From assembly GCA_031308135.1 (NCBI GenBank), contig JAHLJT010000631.1, positions 30,152,271 through 30,216,270 of the forward strand: a stretch of 64,000 bases of DNA, written 5' to 3'. The position numbers were made by a program, and so were the translations under genes. The notes under the pieces are model-generated. The model worked only from the letters and a program-made list of their open reading frames with translations. It ran no database searches and was not told the origin of the DNA. This document shows, piece by piece, positions 11,481 to 21,305 of this stretch. This DNA comes from Acheta domesticus (lineage: Eukaryota; Arthropoda; Insecta; Orthoptera; Gryllidae). Numbering within the stretch: position 1 is the first letter of the stretch; every line of letters begins with the position of its first letter.

Positions 11481-11900
11481 ACCCGCTCGCTCGCTTAACC
11501 TACCCCTTGCTTAACCGACCGCTCGCTCGCTCTCTTAACGGACTGCTCGCCTTCTCTCTCCCTCGCTTATCCGACTGTTCACGTATTCGTTTGCGCGCTT
11601 TCTCGCTCGCTCGCTTAACCGACCGCTCGCTTAACCGACCGCACGCTTTCCCGCTCGCTCGCTCTCTTAACTGACTGTTCGCCTTCCCTCTCCCTCGCTT
11701 ATCCGACTGTTCGCTTATTCGTTCGCTCGCTTTCTCGCTCATTCGCTTAACCAACGTCTCGTCTAACCGACCGTTTGCTTTCCAGCTCGTTAGCTTAACC
11801 GACTGCTCTTCCCTCTCGCTCGCTTAGCCAACTGCTCGCTTACTCGTTCGCTCGCTTTCTCGCTCGTTCGCTTAACCGATGGCTCGGTCTCCACTCGTTT
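11480..11900. repeat. Degenerate CTCGCTTA-type tandem array with ~130-bp higher-order period
   Basis: Short motifs such as cgctcgctcgcttaaccgac alternate irregularly. A longer unit is also visible: tctcttaac(g/t)gactg at 11531 recurs at 11663 (period 132) together with the following ccctcgcttatccgactgttc region, and a third diverged copy starts near 11811. The strand is pyrimidine-rich. The motif resembles the reverse complement of the satellite at 47.7-48.1 kb. Confidence 0.75.
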
Positions 11901-14740
11901 GCTTAACGAAACGCCCGCTCGCTTACCCGAGTCTCGCTTGCTTGTCCGCTCGTTCGCCAGCTCTCCTGCAGAAAACTCTCCGAACTATCAATTATCTTCC
12001 TTTCGTACCGTTTGTCCGTACTTTCTAAGCATTGTCTTCCTTTCCTACTGCTTGCCGTCCGTCCGAACGTCCACCCAAACAGAAGTATTGTTTCGCGCTC
12101 GAAAATTATGTATATATTTTACGTTATGATATATTATTGTAGTTTATGATCTAATTTTAATCGTAAAACAATAAAGGTAATGATAATGGTGATGCAAGGG
12201 TTAAATCGGAGACGAGAGTACACTCCCCACTCCCATTAATGTCAAGCTTCAGATACTTGCTTTTTTTTAACACAGAAGACTATTTATTACCTACCAGATT
12301 AATCGACATCGTCATGTTTACTCATGTTTACTCCAAGGTTTGCTTATTATATCGGTAAACTTTTAGCCCGTGGCTCTAATTTGCCTCTTTGTCAGTTTTT
12401 AACGTTGTGAACGAAGCTGCAGGGCACGGAAGAATGGAGAAGAATATGGGTTAAGTTTTCTTTATTACCGTGCAACTACATAGTGTTTCAAGCAGTTCAT
12501 TAGACACATTATAAGCGATCACAATCAAATAATAATAGTTCGCAGGCTTTAATTTCAGGAGGAACGCGCCGAAACGCCGTTTCGGTACCTCTTCTCGTAT
12601 GAAATGGTACAGAGAAAAGCAATGAGCGAACGTAGGCTTTATTACATTGATTTTCAGATGAACCAACTTACTTGAATGCAAAATGTATAAACACAGTTCC
12701 GTTCCGAAAAAACATTGACATTCTTAGAAAGATAGTGTGTTCTTGTTGTGATTACAACAATTTGTAAGTAACCGATAATAGGAAACTTTTAAATATTTTA
12801 CTTCAATTTTTTGACCAGCGAAATGAGCACAGAAATTTGGAATTGTGGAAACTCATAAAATGCTCATTGTTATTTTCTCCGTACGTAATGTTACATCAGA
12901 ATTTAGTGAAATAAAGTCCACTAACGCGAATAGAATAGGCGAATAGAATTAATGGGTAAGTACCACTATCATGTGTAAATATGTATGAAATAAAAATAGT
13001 AATTTGTCAAAAAAGAAAATCATTATACGAAGTTCGATTATATACAATATACATTAATTTAAATTATATTTTTATAAATGTTACTTATATTTATTAACCC
13101 ATAAATTAATAAACAAAAAGCAATAAATTTGTATAAAACTAATCAATTTGTCATCCGTTCCGGTACCTAAAATCTTAGAAATCAAGCACCGATAGTTCGT
13201 AATGTTGGTCAGTTCGAAACAATCAAAATCTCTAGCCTGATTCTACTTGCGATTTACCTACGTAATGTACCTAGAATAATGAAAGCCTAGAATCGGAGTG
13301 CAAACCATCTGTTTTAATCCAAAATAAACTGAGGTAAACCCTCTGTTGAAATATGGACGTGAAATGTGGTGCAGTAGACCGTAATGATTGGCTTGGGTTC
13401 ACCTGCTAGCAAACATTTACATAGAAATCGGTTTTAAATTTTCACGACTTCCGGGTATGCAGTGCATTCATTCGTGTACCCTTGTTCACACATGTGAACA
13501 TTTACCTTCGTTTACGAATATTCGCCTAGGAGTGCAAAGTGAGTTCCGGTGGGCGGCAATTCCATGTTTATTCTCTCCGCAAATTATTCTATGTTTTCCA
13601 ACTTTGTTTTATAAATTAACTACTGAAAGTACATAATTTTAATTAAATGTCGTCATTACTGAACTAAACGAAGCATTAATGCAGAAATCTAAACAGATGT
13701 CAATACATCCACTCCCCGATGTATACATAATACACGCCCCAAACACAAACATTCATGAAAACCACAAAACTAACCCTTCTGCGTTACGAGCGAAACGTTG
13801 CAGCAATTATTGTTCTTTTAAACGAAATTTTCCTGGGCAAGAGAACATACACTAAAAATGTTATTCTGTTGGAGGGTGAAAAACGTATCGACCAAGTCGC
13901 AAAAGATAAGTGACTTGTCTTTAAAAATGGCATTTTGCAGGAGAAGAGTTTTATTTTGTACAGGAGTTATATTTCGCAGTAAAAGACGAAGACTTTTACG
14001 CTCTGTACTTGCTGTCGAGCGAACGATCTTAATGAAATGTTTACTAGAAAAAATTACTATTTCCTAAACACATTTTTTCACTTTACTAAAAGATGGTTTT
14101 TGGGAAATGCGTATTTCTTGTGAATGGACAATATATAAATCTCTTTGCCAAAATACAGGTGAAATTTGTATAGCGCTAATGATATTAATAGTTATGGTAA
14201 AAATGTAATGACTGAAAGTTAATTATTCGATTGAAGTGTTCAATAATACAAATTATAAATTCAATTAATACAAAATTAAAACCAAAGAGCAGGAAAAAAC
14301 TGTTCCAATTTAAAATCTACTAACAAGTACGGAATACTCAAGATGAGGCAAAATGCTGGAACTGCCGCACGGATACAGGTGGAGGTTGAATTCAATGAAA
14401 TCTCATCTAAGTAAGTTAATTCATTTTCACATTGCCGAATATAATTGAAAATGAAATTGCATTGGATGAAGTGCACAGAAAATGCCGGAGGAAAACTATA
14501 TAAGTGCAAATTGGAGCGCTGAAATTCGCGGTATTCGATTATCCAATAAAATCGCGTCCGTGAACGCATATCCATAAAATCAAGAAAACAAGTAACAAAA
14601 CTTCCACAAAACATATTTCCAATTCCATTAATCTTTTCAATTTACATATCAGCTGGCCGGTTGTAAATTCAACTCATCCCTTGCATCCTTGATTGTGTTT
14701 GATTACCGGCATGACTTTTTTCTTTGCGTTTTTCCGTATT
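11900..14740. other. No gene recognised
   Basis: The array decays until about 12070, then AT-rich DNA follows with only short frames (the longest 112 codons at 14.3-14.6 kb on the minus strand, not recognised). No element termini seen. Confidence 0.5.
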
Positions 14741-14741
14741 G

Positions 14742-15340
14742 GAATCTAGCTCAGTCAGCAGAGCTTGCGCTTCGCGTGAATTCAAATACCTCGTCGCAGT
14801 GGTGTAGCTAGGAAGGCGGGGGGGCGCCCCAGGTGACACCATTCTAGAGGTGACATTACTTTAAGTTGGAATTATATAATTTAATTACTTTATAGTTGGA
14901 ACTATATAATTTAAATCATTTACTTAAACATTTTATTTATTAATAGTTAGTTTTCTTAATTTTAGTAGTTCGAAAAAAAAATATTGTTGGAATTATATAA
15001 TTTGTATGCTTTGGTTAAAAATTATTTATATTAATTTAATAAGTATACACTTAAATCATAAGCATAGATTATGCTTTAATTGCAATTATGTTGCAATTAT
15101 TCTTAATTACATAGAATTTTTAAATATATTATAAATAACTATCATGTGCAAATATGTTTGTATTTTGAATAAAATAATGTACAATCAATGCAGCAATATA
15201 TATTTTTATACATAATTTAAGGGGGGTTGACACCATTAGCTTCCCCCCAGGTGACACCAACTGAAGCTACGCCACTGCCTCGCCGGGTCCCAGTGGCGAT
15301 AAAACGCATAGAAGTGGCTCCGTTGGAAGCCGACTAACGA
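14742..15340 (+). mobile_element. tRNA-derived SINE-like sequence, interrupted by a hAT MITE
   Basis: The left part has a tRNA-like D-arm and A box (tctagctcagtcagcagagc) and, about 20 bases on, a B-box-like gaattcaaatacc. The sequence is then broken by the hAT MITE at 14797-15277 and resumes with cgccgggtcccagtggcg. Joining the two sides across the 8-bp duplication gives a plausible tRNA-like 3' half. The anticodon arm is shortened, so this is a SINE or a decayed tRNA-like sequence and not a functional tRNA gene. Confidence 0.45.
14797..15277. mobile_element. Non-autonomous hAT element (MITE) with 8-bp target-site duplication
   Basis: The termini are inverted repeats: cagtggtgtagcta at the left and, on the other strand, cagtggcgtagctt from the right. 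CAGTGGCGTAGC is a common hAT end. Flanking 8-mers cctcgtcg (14789-14796) and cctcgccg (15278-15285) match at 7 of 8 positions, the duplication length expected for hAT. The interior is AT-rich, with subterminal ggtgacaccat repeats at both ends, and has no coding capacity. Confidence 0.9.
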
Positions 15341-15625
15341 CTAGGATTGCCGACAGAGAGTCGTGTTAAGTCAACAGCGCGGGATAGAGAAAAGAACACA
15401 CGCCGCGGCGGAAACCAGAGCGAACGCGGGGCGAAATGCGGCGGGCACTGGCTGGTGCGATGGTGCCTGGGCCGGCGTGGGATTTCCAAACAAGCGCGCG
15501 GACGGTGCGGGCGTCAGCCGCGGGGGCGGGGCGGGGGCGGGGCGGTGGGGGCGGAGATGCCTCCGAGGTCAGAGGCGCACGGTTCGCACACTGGCCCGAA
15601 GTGACAGAAAAAGCACGCATAAAAA
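15341..15625. other. GC-rich, CpG-rich island
   Basis: A GC-rich block (gggcggggcgggggcggggc near 15523) between AT-rich flanks. Several frames are open on both strands, but they reflect composition and match no family. Possible CpG island; G-quadruplex-prone on the plus strand. Confidence 0.5.
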
Positions 15626-15902
15626 AAGGACTAACAATACAGTTTACTAGTTATGTTCATTGTCTGTTAATAAATTCAGTATACATTTCTGTTCTGTAAT
15701 AAATTCAGTGTAAATATCTGTTCATAAATTGAATACAAACAATAACATGTTATTGTTTTATATTCTATTTTATAAATATTGTCAATTGTATTTTATGTAA
15801 TTATAATTATAGAAATATCTTGTTAAAATATCAGTAACAGTTATTGCTTTACTTTTGTAAACAAATAAGTTATTTTTTTAATTAAAATTACATGTAATAC
15901 AA

Positions 15903-16145
15903 TTTACAGGACAGAAATGTTTTAAATAACAGCTTTATATTTTAAAAAGAATACAAATTTCACACAACTTTTCGGAAAGAAGTTGGTTTCCATCATCAGG
16001 CGACAAATAAATATAATATGTAAAATAATGGAAAAGTACTTTTGTCATCTGATGATAGAAGCCAACTTGTTTCCGAAACGTTGTGTCCAATTTGTATTCG
16101 TTTTAATATACAAAGCTGTTATTTAAAACATTTCTGTCTTGTAAA
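15903..16145. mobile_element. Long fold-back MITE (~100-bp arms)
   Basis: The left arm 15903-16000 (tttacaggacagaaatgttt inward to gaaagaagttggtttcc) and the right arm 16045-16145 are imperfect reverse complements over about 100 bp, meeting near 16024. Shared segments include aaatgttttaaataacagct and ttcggaaa.aagttgg, with the (c)atcatcag motif closest to the centre. The flanks also carry a weaker outer inverted repeat (attacataaaatacaattg at 16322 against its complement near 15785), so the full element may be larger. Non-coding. Confidence 0.85.
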
Positions 16146-17400
16146 TGGTGGACCAACTGATTGATATATATTAAAAATATAGACAGAAATGGAAAATATT
16201 AATATAATACAATTGACTGAATTATACAAATACTAACAACTATAGAAATAACTTGATTTATATGAATACAAAACAATAACTTGTTATATTTATATAAAAT
16301 AAACAATTTCTGTCATTAAGATTACATAAAATACAATTGACCTGTTTAATAATTCTACTGATTGTCTTAAAACATAAGATACTGAAAATAACAGAAAGTC
16401 TAAAAATATACTCAGGTACACTTTCTAAATGTTTCAGTTTTAGAGATATAGTGAGATAATTAATGTTTTGCTTATGGGAGTTGTTTATTAAATAGATATA
16501 AAATTTAAAATTATGGATCAATAAGTAGATAACGTTGGGAATACATGTTGATGATTTAAGTTGAAAGCAAGCTCCTACTATTACAAGGCTCTTTAGTTAA
16601 TATAAAAGTAATAAAAAACACGTCCGACAAAAAACAACTAAAAATGTATCTGCTAGTAGGAGAGACACCTGAAAAAGAATGTATATTTTTTTAATGTCTC
16701 TCATTCTGTATACATCACTGTTGGAAGAAAATAAGTACGTTAGGGAAAAAAGGATGAAAGCCCGCACATTCATTTTACGTTATTTTATCAATAGTTGTGG
16801 TGGTAGAGCGACTGCTTTCAGTCACAGGAAAATAATGCTTTTGAATAGAATATATTTATTAAAAGAGATAAAATAGTGAAATTTCCCATTACACTCTTCT
16901 GCAACGCTTAGAATTGTGAGATACTATTATTAACGGCTTATTTTGATACAATGTACGGAAGGCTGCATTTCTTCATAGAAGAACCTCTGCAAAAAGAATG
17001 GTACTCAAAATATTTATTGTGGAGTTATTTCTGTAGATGAAGAACATCGGTGTTCAGTTTTCCATTATGCGAATAAATGATATTCGATCGTATGAGAATG
17101 GAAATAAATGTTAAAAGAAAATAGAAATCACGAAAAAAATTATTTGACAAATGGAATATATCTAATTTTTTAGACTGTCACTAGTAAAATCGGTTCTTTC
17201 AAGACAATCATAGCGTGCTAAAAGTACTTTTTTTCACTTACTTTTTTTAACATTAGTGTTAAAAGTGAGACGATGCTCAAATGTTGCAACAGACAAAACA
17301 GAAATACTTTCCTCTGACCGCATCATCTACCTCTAGCCTTAATGTGTCATTAAATTATTTATGTTCTTGAATTAAAATAAAACGGAAATCAGTAAGGCTG
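16146..17400. other. AT-rich, no gene recognised
   Basis: Short frames only. Part of the outer inverted repeat of the fold-back element extends to about 16350; otherwise nothing was identified. Confidence 0.5.
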
Positions 17401-17411
17401 TCTCAAAAACA

Positions 17412-17562
17412 GTCTACGACACACATAGCAAAAGTGATTTTATTTTGCCCGTAGGATTGTGCCATTTTGCGTAGGATTCGACCGATGGGCCTCGTGTCCC
17501 AACCTTTCCTTCTCGCAAAATAAAATGCCACTTTTACCACTCAGTGATAAACCGCGATAGTC
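17412..17562. mobile_element. Candidate fold-back MITE
   Basis: The arms gcaaaagtgattttattttg (17428-17447) and, from the other strand of 17514-17538, gtaaaagtggcattttattt are related inverted copies around a GC-richer centre carrying atcctacg twice. Outer pairing is weaker. Termini and a target-site duplication were not resolved. Confidence 0.4.
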
Positions 17563-18030
17563 TCAAATAATTGAGGCTGATGGTACCTCGGATTACAGAA
17601 AACTCGGATTGCACGAAAAAGAGGAAAGTATTTATTTTTTTTTATTTTGTCAAAAAAACCAGTAAAAACTGTATATGACGTGTGGGGAAAGAAATTTATC
17701 TGCGCACATTTTCTTGAGGGCCAGAATTTTATTTAAAAAAAAACAACGAAAACGAAAAAATTAATTTAGAAAATAATTATTTTAGAAAAATAAAGATATT
17801 TGAAAAATGTTTTTTCCCGAGTTATAGAAAATCAATTTCAACTGTAAATGAACTACAGGCAAAAGGAGTGCTCAACAAAACGTGCGCACAGTGAAGCTAC
17901 ATTTACGTCCAGAAGCAAAACAAGGGGCCATCTCAGCATTTGCTCTATGGATCAAGGAAACTGGACAAAAACCTGATCGAGATGGGGGTCATTGACCCGG
18001 AAGCTGAAGTACATTACTTGTTACAGGCGT
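17563..18030. other. Unassigned, possibly decayed DNA-transposon sequence
   Basis: The stretch cctcggattacagaaaactcggattg near 17586 resembles the terminal region of pogo/Tigger-type elements by eye, and 17.88-17.99 kb is richer in sense codons than its surroundings. No termini or frame could be established. Confidence 0.2.
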
Positions 18031-18034
18031 ATTA

Positions 18035-18704
18035 AATATTTTTTTAAATGTATACAATGCAAACATAAACTAATTCATTATATATCTTGTTTTGTTACAT
18101 TATTTTTCTTTTTCACGATCAGTATAGTCTCTAATTGTATAGAAACAGTTTTGCAGCAGAAAAGATTTTACTTTTAACTTAAATTTGTATACCGACTTTA
18201 ATTGTTTTATGTCATCTGGCAATGCGTTGTAAAGTAACGTACATGTATTGTATGTTGATTTCTTGTACTGAGCTGTTGATACTGCAACTTGATGCACGTG
18301 ATTTCTACGGCGTGTGTTGTAATTATAAATATCAATATTGCATGAAAATATGTTCCCTCCGTTAAGTAGGTCATTTTTGACAAATATTACAGATTCGTAA
18401 ATAAATAGACAAGGCTATGGTAGGATTCCCAGCTCAATGAAAAGAGGCATGCAGGAATCACGTGGAAGGCATTTTTTCATTATTCGAATAATTTTCTTTT
18501 GCAATCTGAAGGTCTGAATACTACAGGATGAGCTTCCCCAGAATATTATGCCATATCTCAGGCGGGAATGCACATTTGCAAAATAAACGCAACGAGCTGC
18601 ATAAAGGCTGACAGAATTTGAAAGAATTCTGAATGCATAGCATAATGAACTTAATTTAGTGTTTAATTCTGTTATATGTACATTCCATTTGAGGTTTGAT
18701 TGAA
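18035..18704 (-). pseudogene. CR1/Jockey-type LINE, 3' part (RT C-terminus and tail)
   Basis: Minus-strand continuation of the LINE at 21306-23385, beyond the inserted Mutator element. The translation from about 18690 downward shows the region that follows the reverse transcriptase palm in CR1/Jockey elements: LKWNVHITELN, then a YAARCVYFANVHSRLRYGI segment, then LFIELGILP. After an in-frame stop comes a C-terminal block ending at the stop near 18100 (LLYNALPDDIK, then YTDREKEK). The 3' tail is AT-rich, with aaaaaaat and tttaaa runs near 18040. At least one internal stop makes it non-functional. Confidence 0.8.
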
Positions 18705-19145
18705 GGGCACCCGGAAGGTGAAAAATTTGAAAAATATGGATTTTTGGTTTTTTGCGTATTAAAATTTTACCATGTTTTCTGAATAATTTGCTTCAAGAAT
18801 CACGCATCTAGCTTAATTCTAAGTATTTAAAAATAAATAAAGAAAAAGTACCTGCGTTGCTTTTTGTGGGCGTTTCCCGACACGTTTGACAGGTTGTTTT
18901 TGTCGGAGGAAGAGTTTTACATCTTTTGAACTTCCCTCTATTTTATTCCGTGATAGGGACATTTTGCGTTGTGTGGATTCTGTGCAGAGGTTGGCAGCTC
19001 TATTCAAGGAGAAAATAAGACGGTATTTCATCTGAGTTTGTTGTTTTCTGAGTTTCGAGCGCGATTTATAGTTTGTTGTTCCGAAGAGTTGATCAGGTAG
19101 AGAGAGTGAGTGGGTTCTTATTTGAATACCATTTTTGTAGCGAAA

Positions 19146-20813
19146 ATGCCGCGAGTAAGTAATAGAACATTTAAAAAGCGGAAAGATAAGGGGAAGAAGC
19201 ATGTTTGGAAAAATGTTTCTGAAAATGTAGAGGTTAGGTCTGAAGAAAACAGTGATGTTTCTTCCTCTCAGTGTAGTGCATCCAAGAGGAAATTGACTAC
19301 CAGTGAAGACAGGTACAGACAAATGTCCCAGGAAACAAATAAAAACTTTATAAATGAAGTATTTGATATAAGTGTATTATCAGACATTTTTAGAAATTAT
19401 ATCAAGTGTAAAAATTGTAATCAAGATGGTCTTGAACTTCAAGTAAAGCGACATGTTGGCCTTGCATGTGAAATAATGCTATCAAGTGATATGTGTGATT
19501 ACACAGTATCATTTTTTAACTGTCACTCTGTGCAAAGTGAGTCAGGAAAGTTATTTGAACTTAATTTGAGACTGGTTTATCCCCTTCGCTCTATTGGAAA
19601 AGGAGCAACAGCAGGACAAATGATGTGTGGTCTTATGAACTTACCCAAGCCTCCCACAAAATTTAGTATTTACAACAAAACACTAGGGTCTGTTGTGGAA
19701 GATATTGCACAAGAAACTATGCAGGAAGCAGTTGAAGAAGCTGTTAGTGTCAATGACAGTGTCAACAAAAGGGACCTTACTGTAGGCTTAGATGGCTCCT
19801 GGCAGAAGAGAAGGCATCAATCACTCAACGGTGTGGTAACAGCCACTAGTGGAGACACTGCAAAGGTGATTGATGTAGTAATTTTATCAAAATATTGCAG
19901 ATGCCCTGACAGAATTAAAAATAAACATGATGAAAGTTGTCAAGCTAATTATAGCGGAAGCAGTGGTGGTATGGAAGTTGAAGGGGTAAAGAAAATGTTT
20001 CAAAGGTCTGTCGCATGGTACAAGGCTAGATATGTTAATTTCCTAGGTGATGGTGACTGCAAAAGTTTCAAGACAATTGAAGAATTGAAACTCTATGGTA
20101 ATGACATTGAAGTAAAAAAGCTGGAATGTATTGGCCACATTCAGAAGAGAATGGGATCAAGATTGAGGCAGCTGAAAACAAAATTAGGGAAAAAGCAACT
20201 TGGTGATGGAAAACCTATTGGAGGTAGGAATAGGCTGACAGATGATGCCATAGACAGATTGCAGAGATATTATGGGCTTTGTATCAGGCAGAATACTAAA
20301 AGTGTGAGTGACATGAGGAAGGCAATTTGGGCATTATTTTTTCATACCATGTCAACAGATGCAAAACCTGAGCACAGTTTATGTCCAGCTGGTCCATCGT
20401 CATGGTGTAAGTACAATAAATTAAAAAACACAGAAGAAATATATGAGCACAAACACAATTTGCCTCCAGCAATCATGGAAGAAATAAAACCAATATTTAG
20501 AGAACTATGTAGTGCAACATTATTGGAAAAATGTCTACACGGAAAAACCCAAAATTGCAATGAAAGTGTGAACAATGTGATTTGGAGTCGCATTCCCAAA
20601 AGGGTTTTTGTTCAAATTAGCACTTTACATTTTGGAGTATATTATGCTGTAGCAGTTTACAACAAAGGAAATTTAATTAAATGTGAAGTTCTGAAGAGAC
20701 TAGGACTGAAACCAGGATGCTTCACAATTAAGTCCATGGCTGCGATAGACTCTGAAAGAATCAGAAATGCTGAAAAAGTGCAAAATGCTTATGAGAACAA
20801 ACTTCAACAGTAA
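19146..20813 (+). CDS. Mutator-like transposase, slightly truncated by an in-frame stop
   Basis: A 555-codon uninterrupted frame from the ATG at 19146 (starting MPRVSNRTFKKRK). Reading back to a GTG at 19110 is possible but not needed. It recognises the element ends and catalyses cut-and-paste transposition in the nucleus. It resembles the Mutator-like transposase domain family common in invertebrates. Visible features in order: a basic N-terminus; a CKNC motif near residue 95; the first catalytic aspartate in LDGSW (D216); a CRCPD cysteine cluster; GDGDCKSF (D302/D304, either the second aspartate); and CNESVNNVIW (E473). The stop at 20811-20813 appears premature, because the same frame continues without interruption for 25 codons to a second stop at 20886-20888 and ends in an aromatic-Gly tail typical of the family. 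The missing tail is short, so activity is uncertain. It is the only transposase in the window close to full length. Confidence 0.88.
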   Translation: MPRVSNRTFKKRKDKGKKHVWKNVSENVEVRSEENSDVSSSQCSASKRKLTTSEDRYRQMSQETNKNFINEVFDISVLSDIFRNYIKCKNCNQDGLELQVKRHVGLACEIMLSSDMCDYTVSFFNCHSVQSESGKLFELNLRLVYPLRSIGKGATAGQMMCGLMNLPKPPTKFSIYNKTLGSVVEDIAQETMQEAVEEAVSVNDSVNKRDLTVGLDGSWQKRRHQSLNGVVTATSGDTAKVIDVVILSKYCRCPDRIKNKHDESCQANYSGSSGGMEVEGVKKMFQRSVAWYKARYVNFLGDGDCKSFKTIEELKLYGNDIEVKKLECIGHIQKRMGSRLRQLKTKLGKKQLGDGKPIGGRNRLTDDAIDRLQRYYGLCIRQNTKSVSDMRKAIWALFFHTMSTDAKPEHSLCPAGPSSWCKYNKLKNTEEIYEHKHNLPPAIMEEIKPIFRELCSATLLEKCLHGKTQNCNESVNNVIWSRIPKRVFVQISTLHFGVYYAVAVYNKGNLIKCEVLKRLGLKPGCFTIKSMAAIDSERIRNAEKVQNAYENKLQQ

Positions 20814-20888
20814 AAAAGTGTAAAAAGAAAACTGTTAGATGACATTGAAGACCCTGACAATCCATCCTATGCTGTTGGGATGTTCTAA

Positions 20889-21291
20889 ACAGGTAGCAGG
20901 TTTTTTTAAAGCTAAAAGTAAAAGCTTTTTTTCTCAAATTTACATTTTTTAAATTAAAAGTACAATTTTCTTTAAAACTATAGTACATAGAGTGCTCAAA
21001 TTTTCACAGGCTGATGTAATATGTGTGTTTACTATTTTAAAATGTTCCTGTTTAATTTCATGTCACAGAAAACATGTTATGAGATATTTTGTGTGATTTT
21101 TTTTAATTAAATTATTAGTATTCAAATAAAAAATTATTAATGCATCAAATTAAAATGCATTGCACCCAAAACATTTTTAATTATTGAATAAAGCCTGCTT
21201 AACAACCTGTAAAAATTTCATTGTAATACCTTGTATAGTTTCCAAAAAAAATGTACCTATAACTTGCAGTTTTAACTAGGAAAAGGTACAG
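20889..21291 (+). other. 3' non-coding region of the Mutator-like element
   Basis: AT-rich sequence between the transposase frame and the right terminal repeat, with an aataaa at 21186 that could serve as a polyadenylation signal. No other open frame of note. Confidence 0.5.
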
Positions 21292-21305
21292 CCTTCCGGG
21301 TCCCC

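Larger units (their letters stand above)
18705..21305 (+). mobile_element. Mutator-like (MULE) DNA transposon inserted in a LINE
   Basis: A 2601-bp element with short terminal inverted repeats: gggcacccggaagg at the left and, from the other strand, ggggacccggaagg at the right (13 of 14 identical). The flanking 9-mers ttgattgaa (18696-18704) and tgaattgaa (21306-21314) agree at 7 of 9 positions, consistent with the 8-9 bp duplication of Mutator elements. The outer flanks are the two halves of one LINE, which independently proves the boundaries. It encodes the transposase at 19146-20813. Confidence 0.88.

Noticed and set aside
16790..16830. ggtggtagagcgactgcttt, resembling a tRNA A box
   Set aside because: No B box at the right distance and no tRNA fold.
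19110..19145. Upstream extension of the transposase by 12 codons to a GTG
   Set aside because: GTG is not a normal eukaryotic start, and the downstream ATG (MPRVSN) matches the usual beginning of the family.
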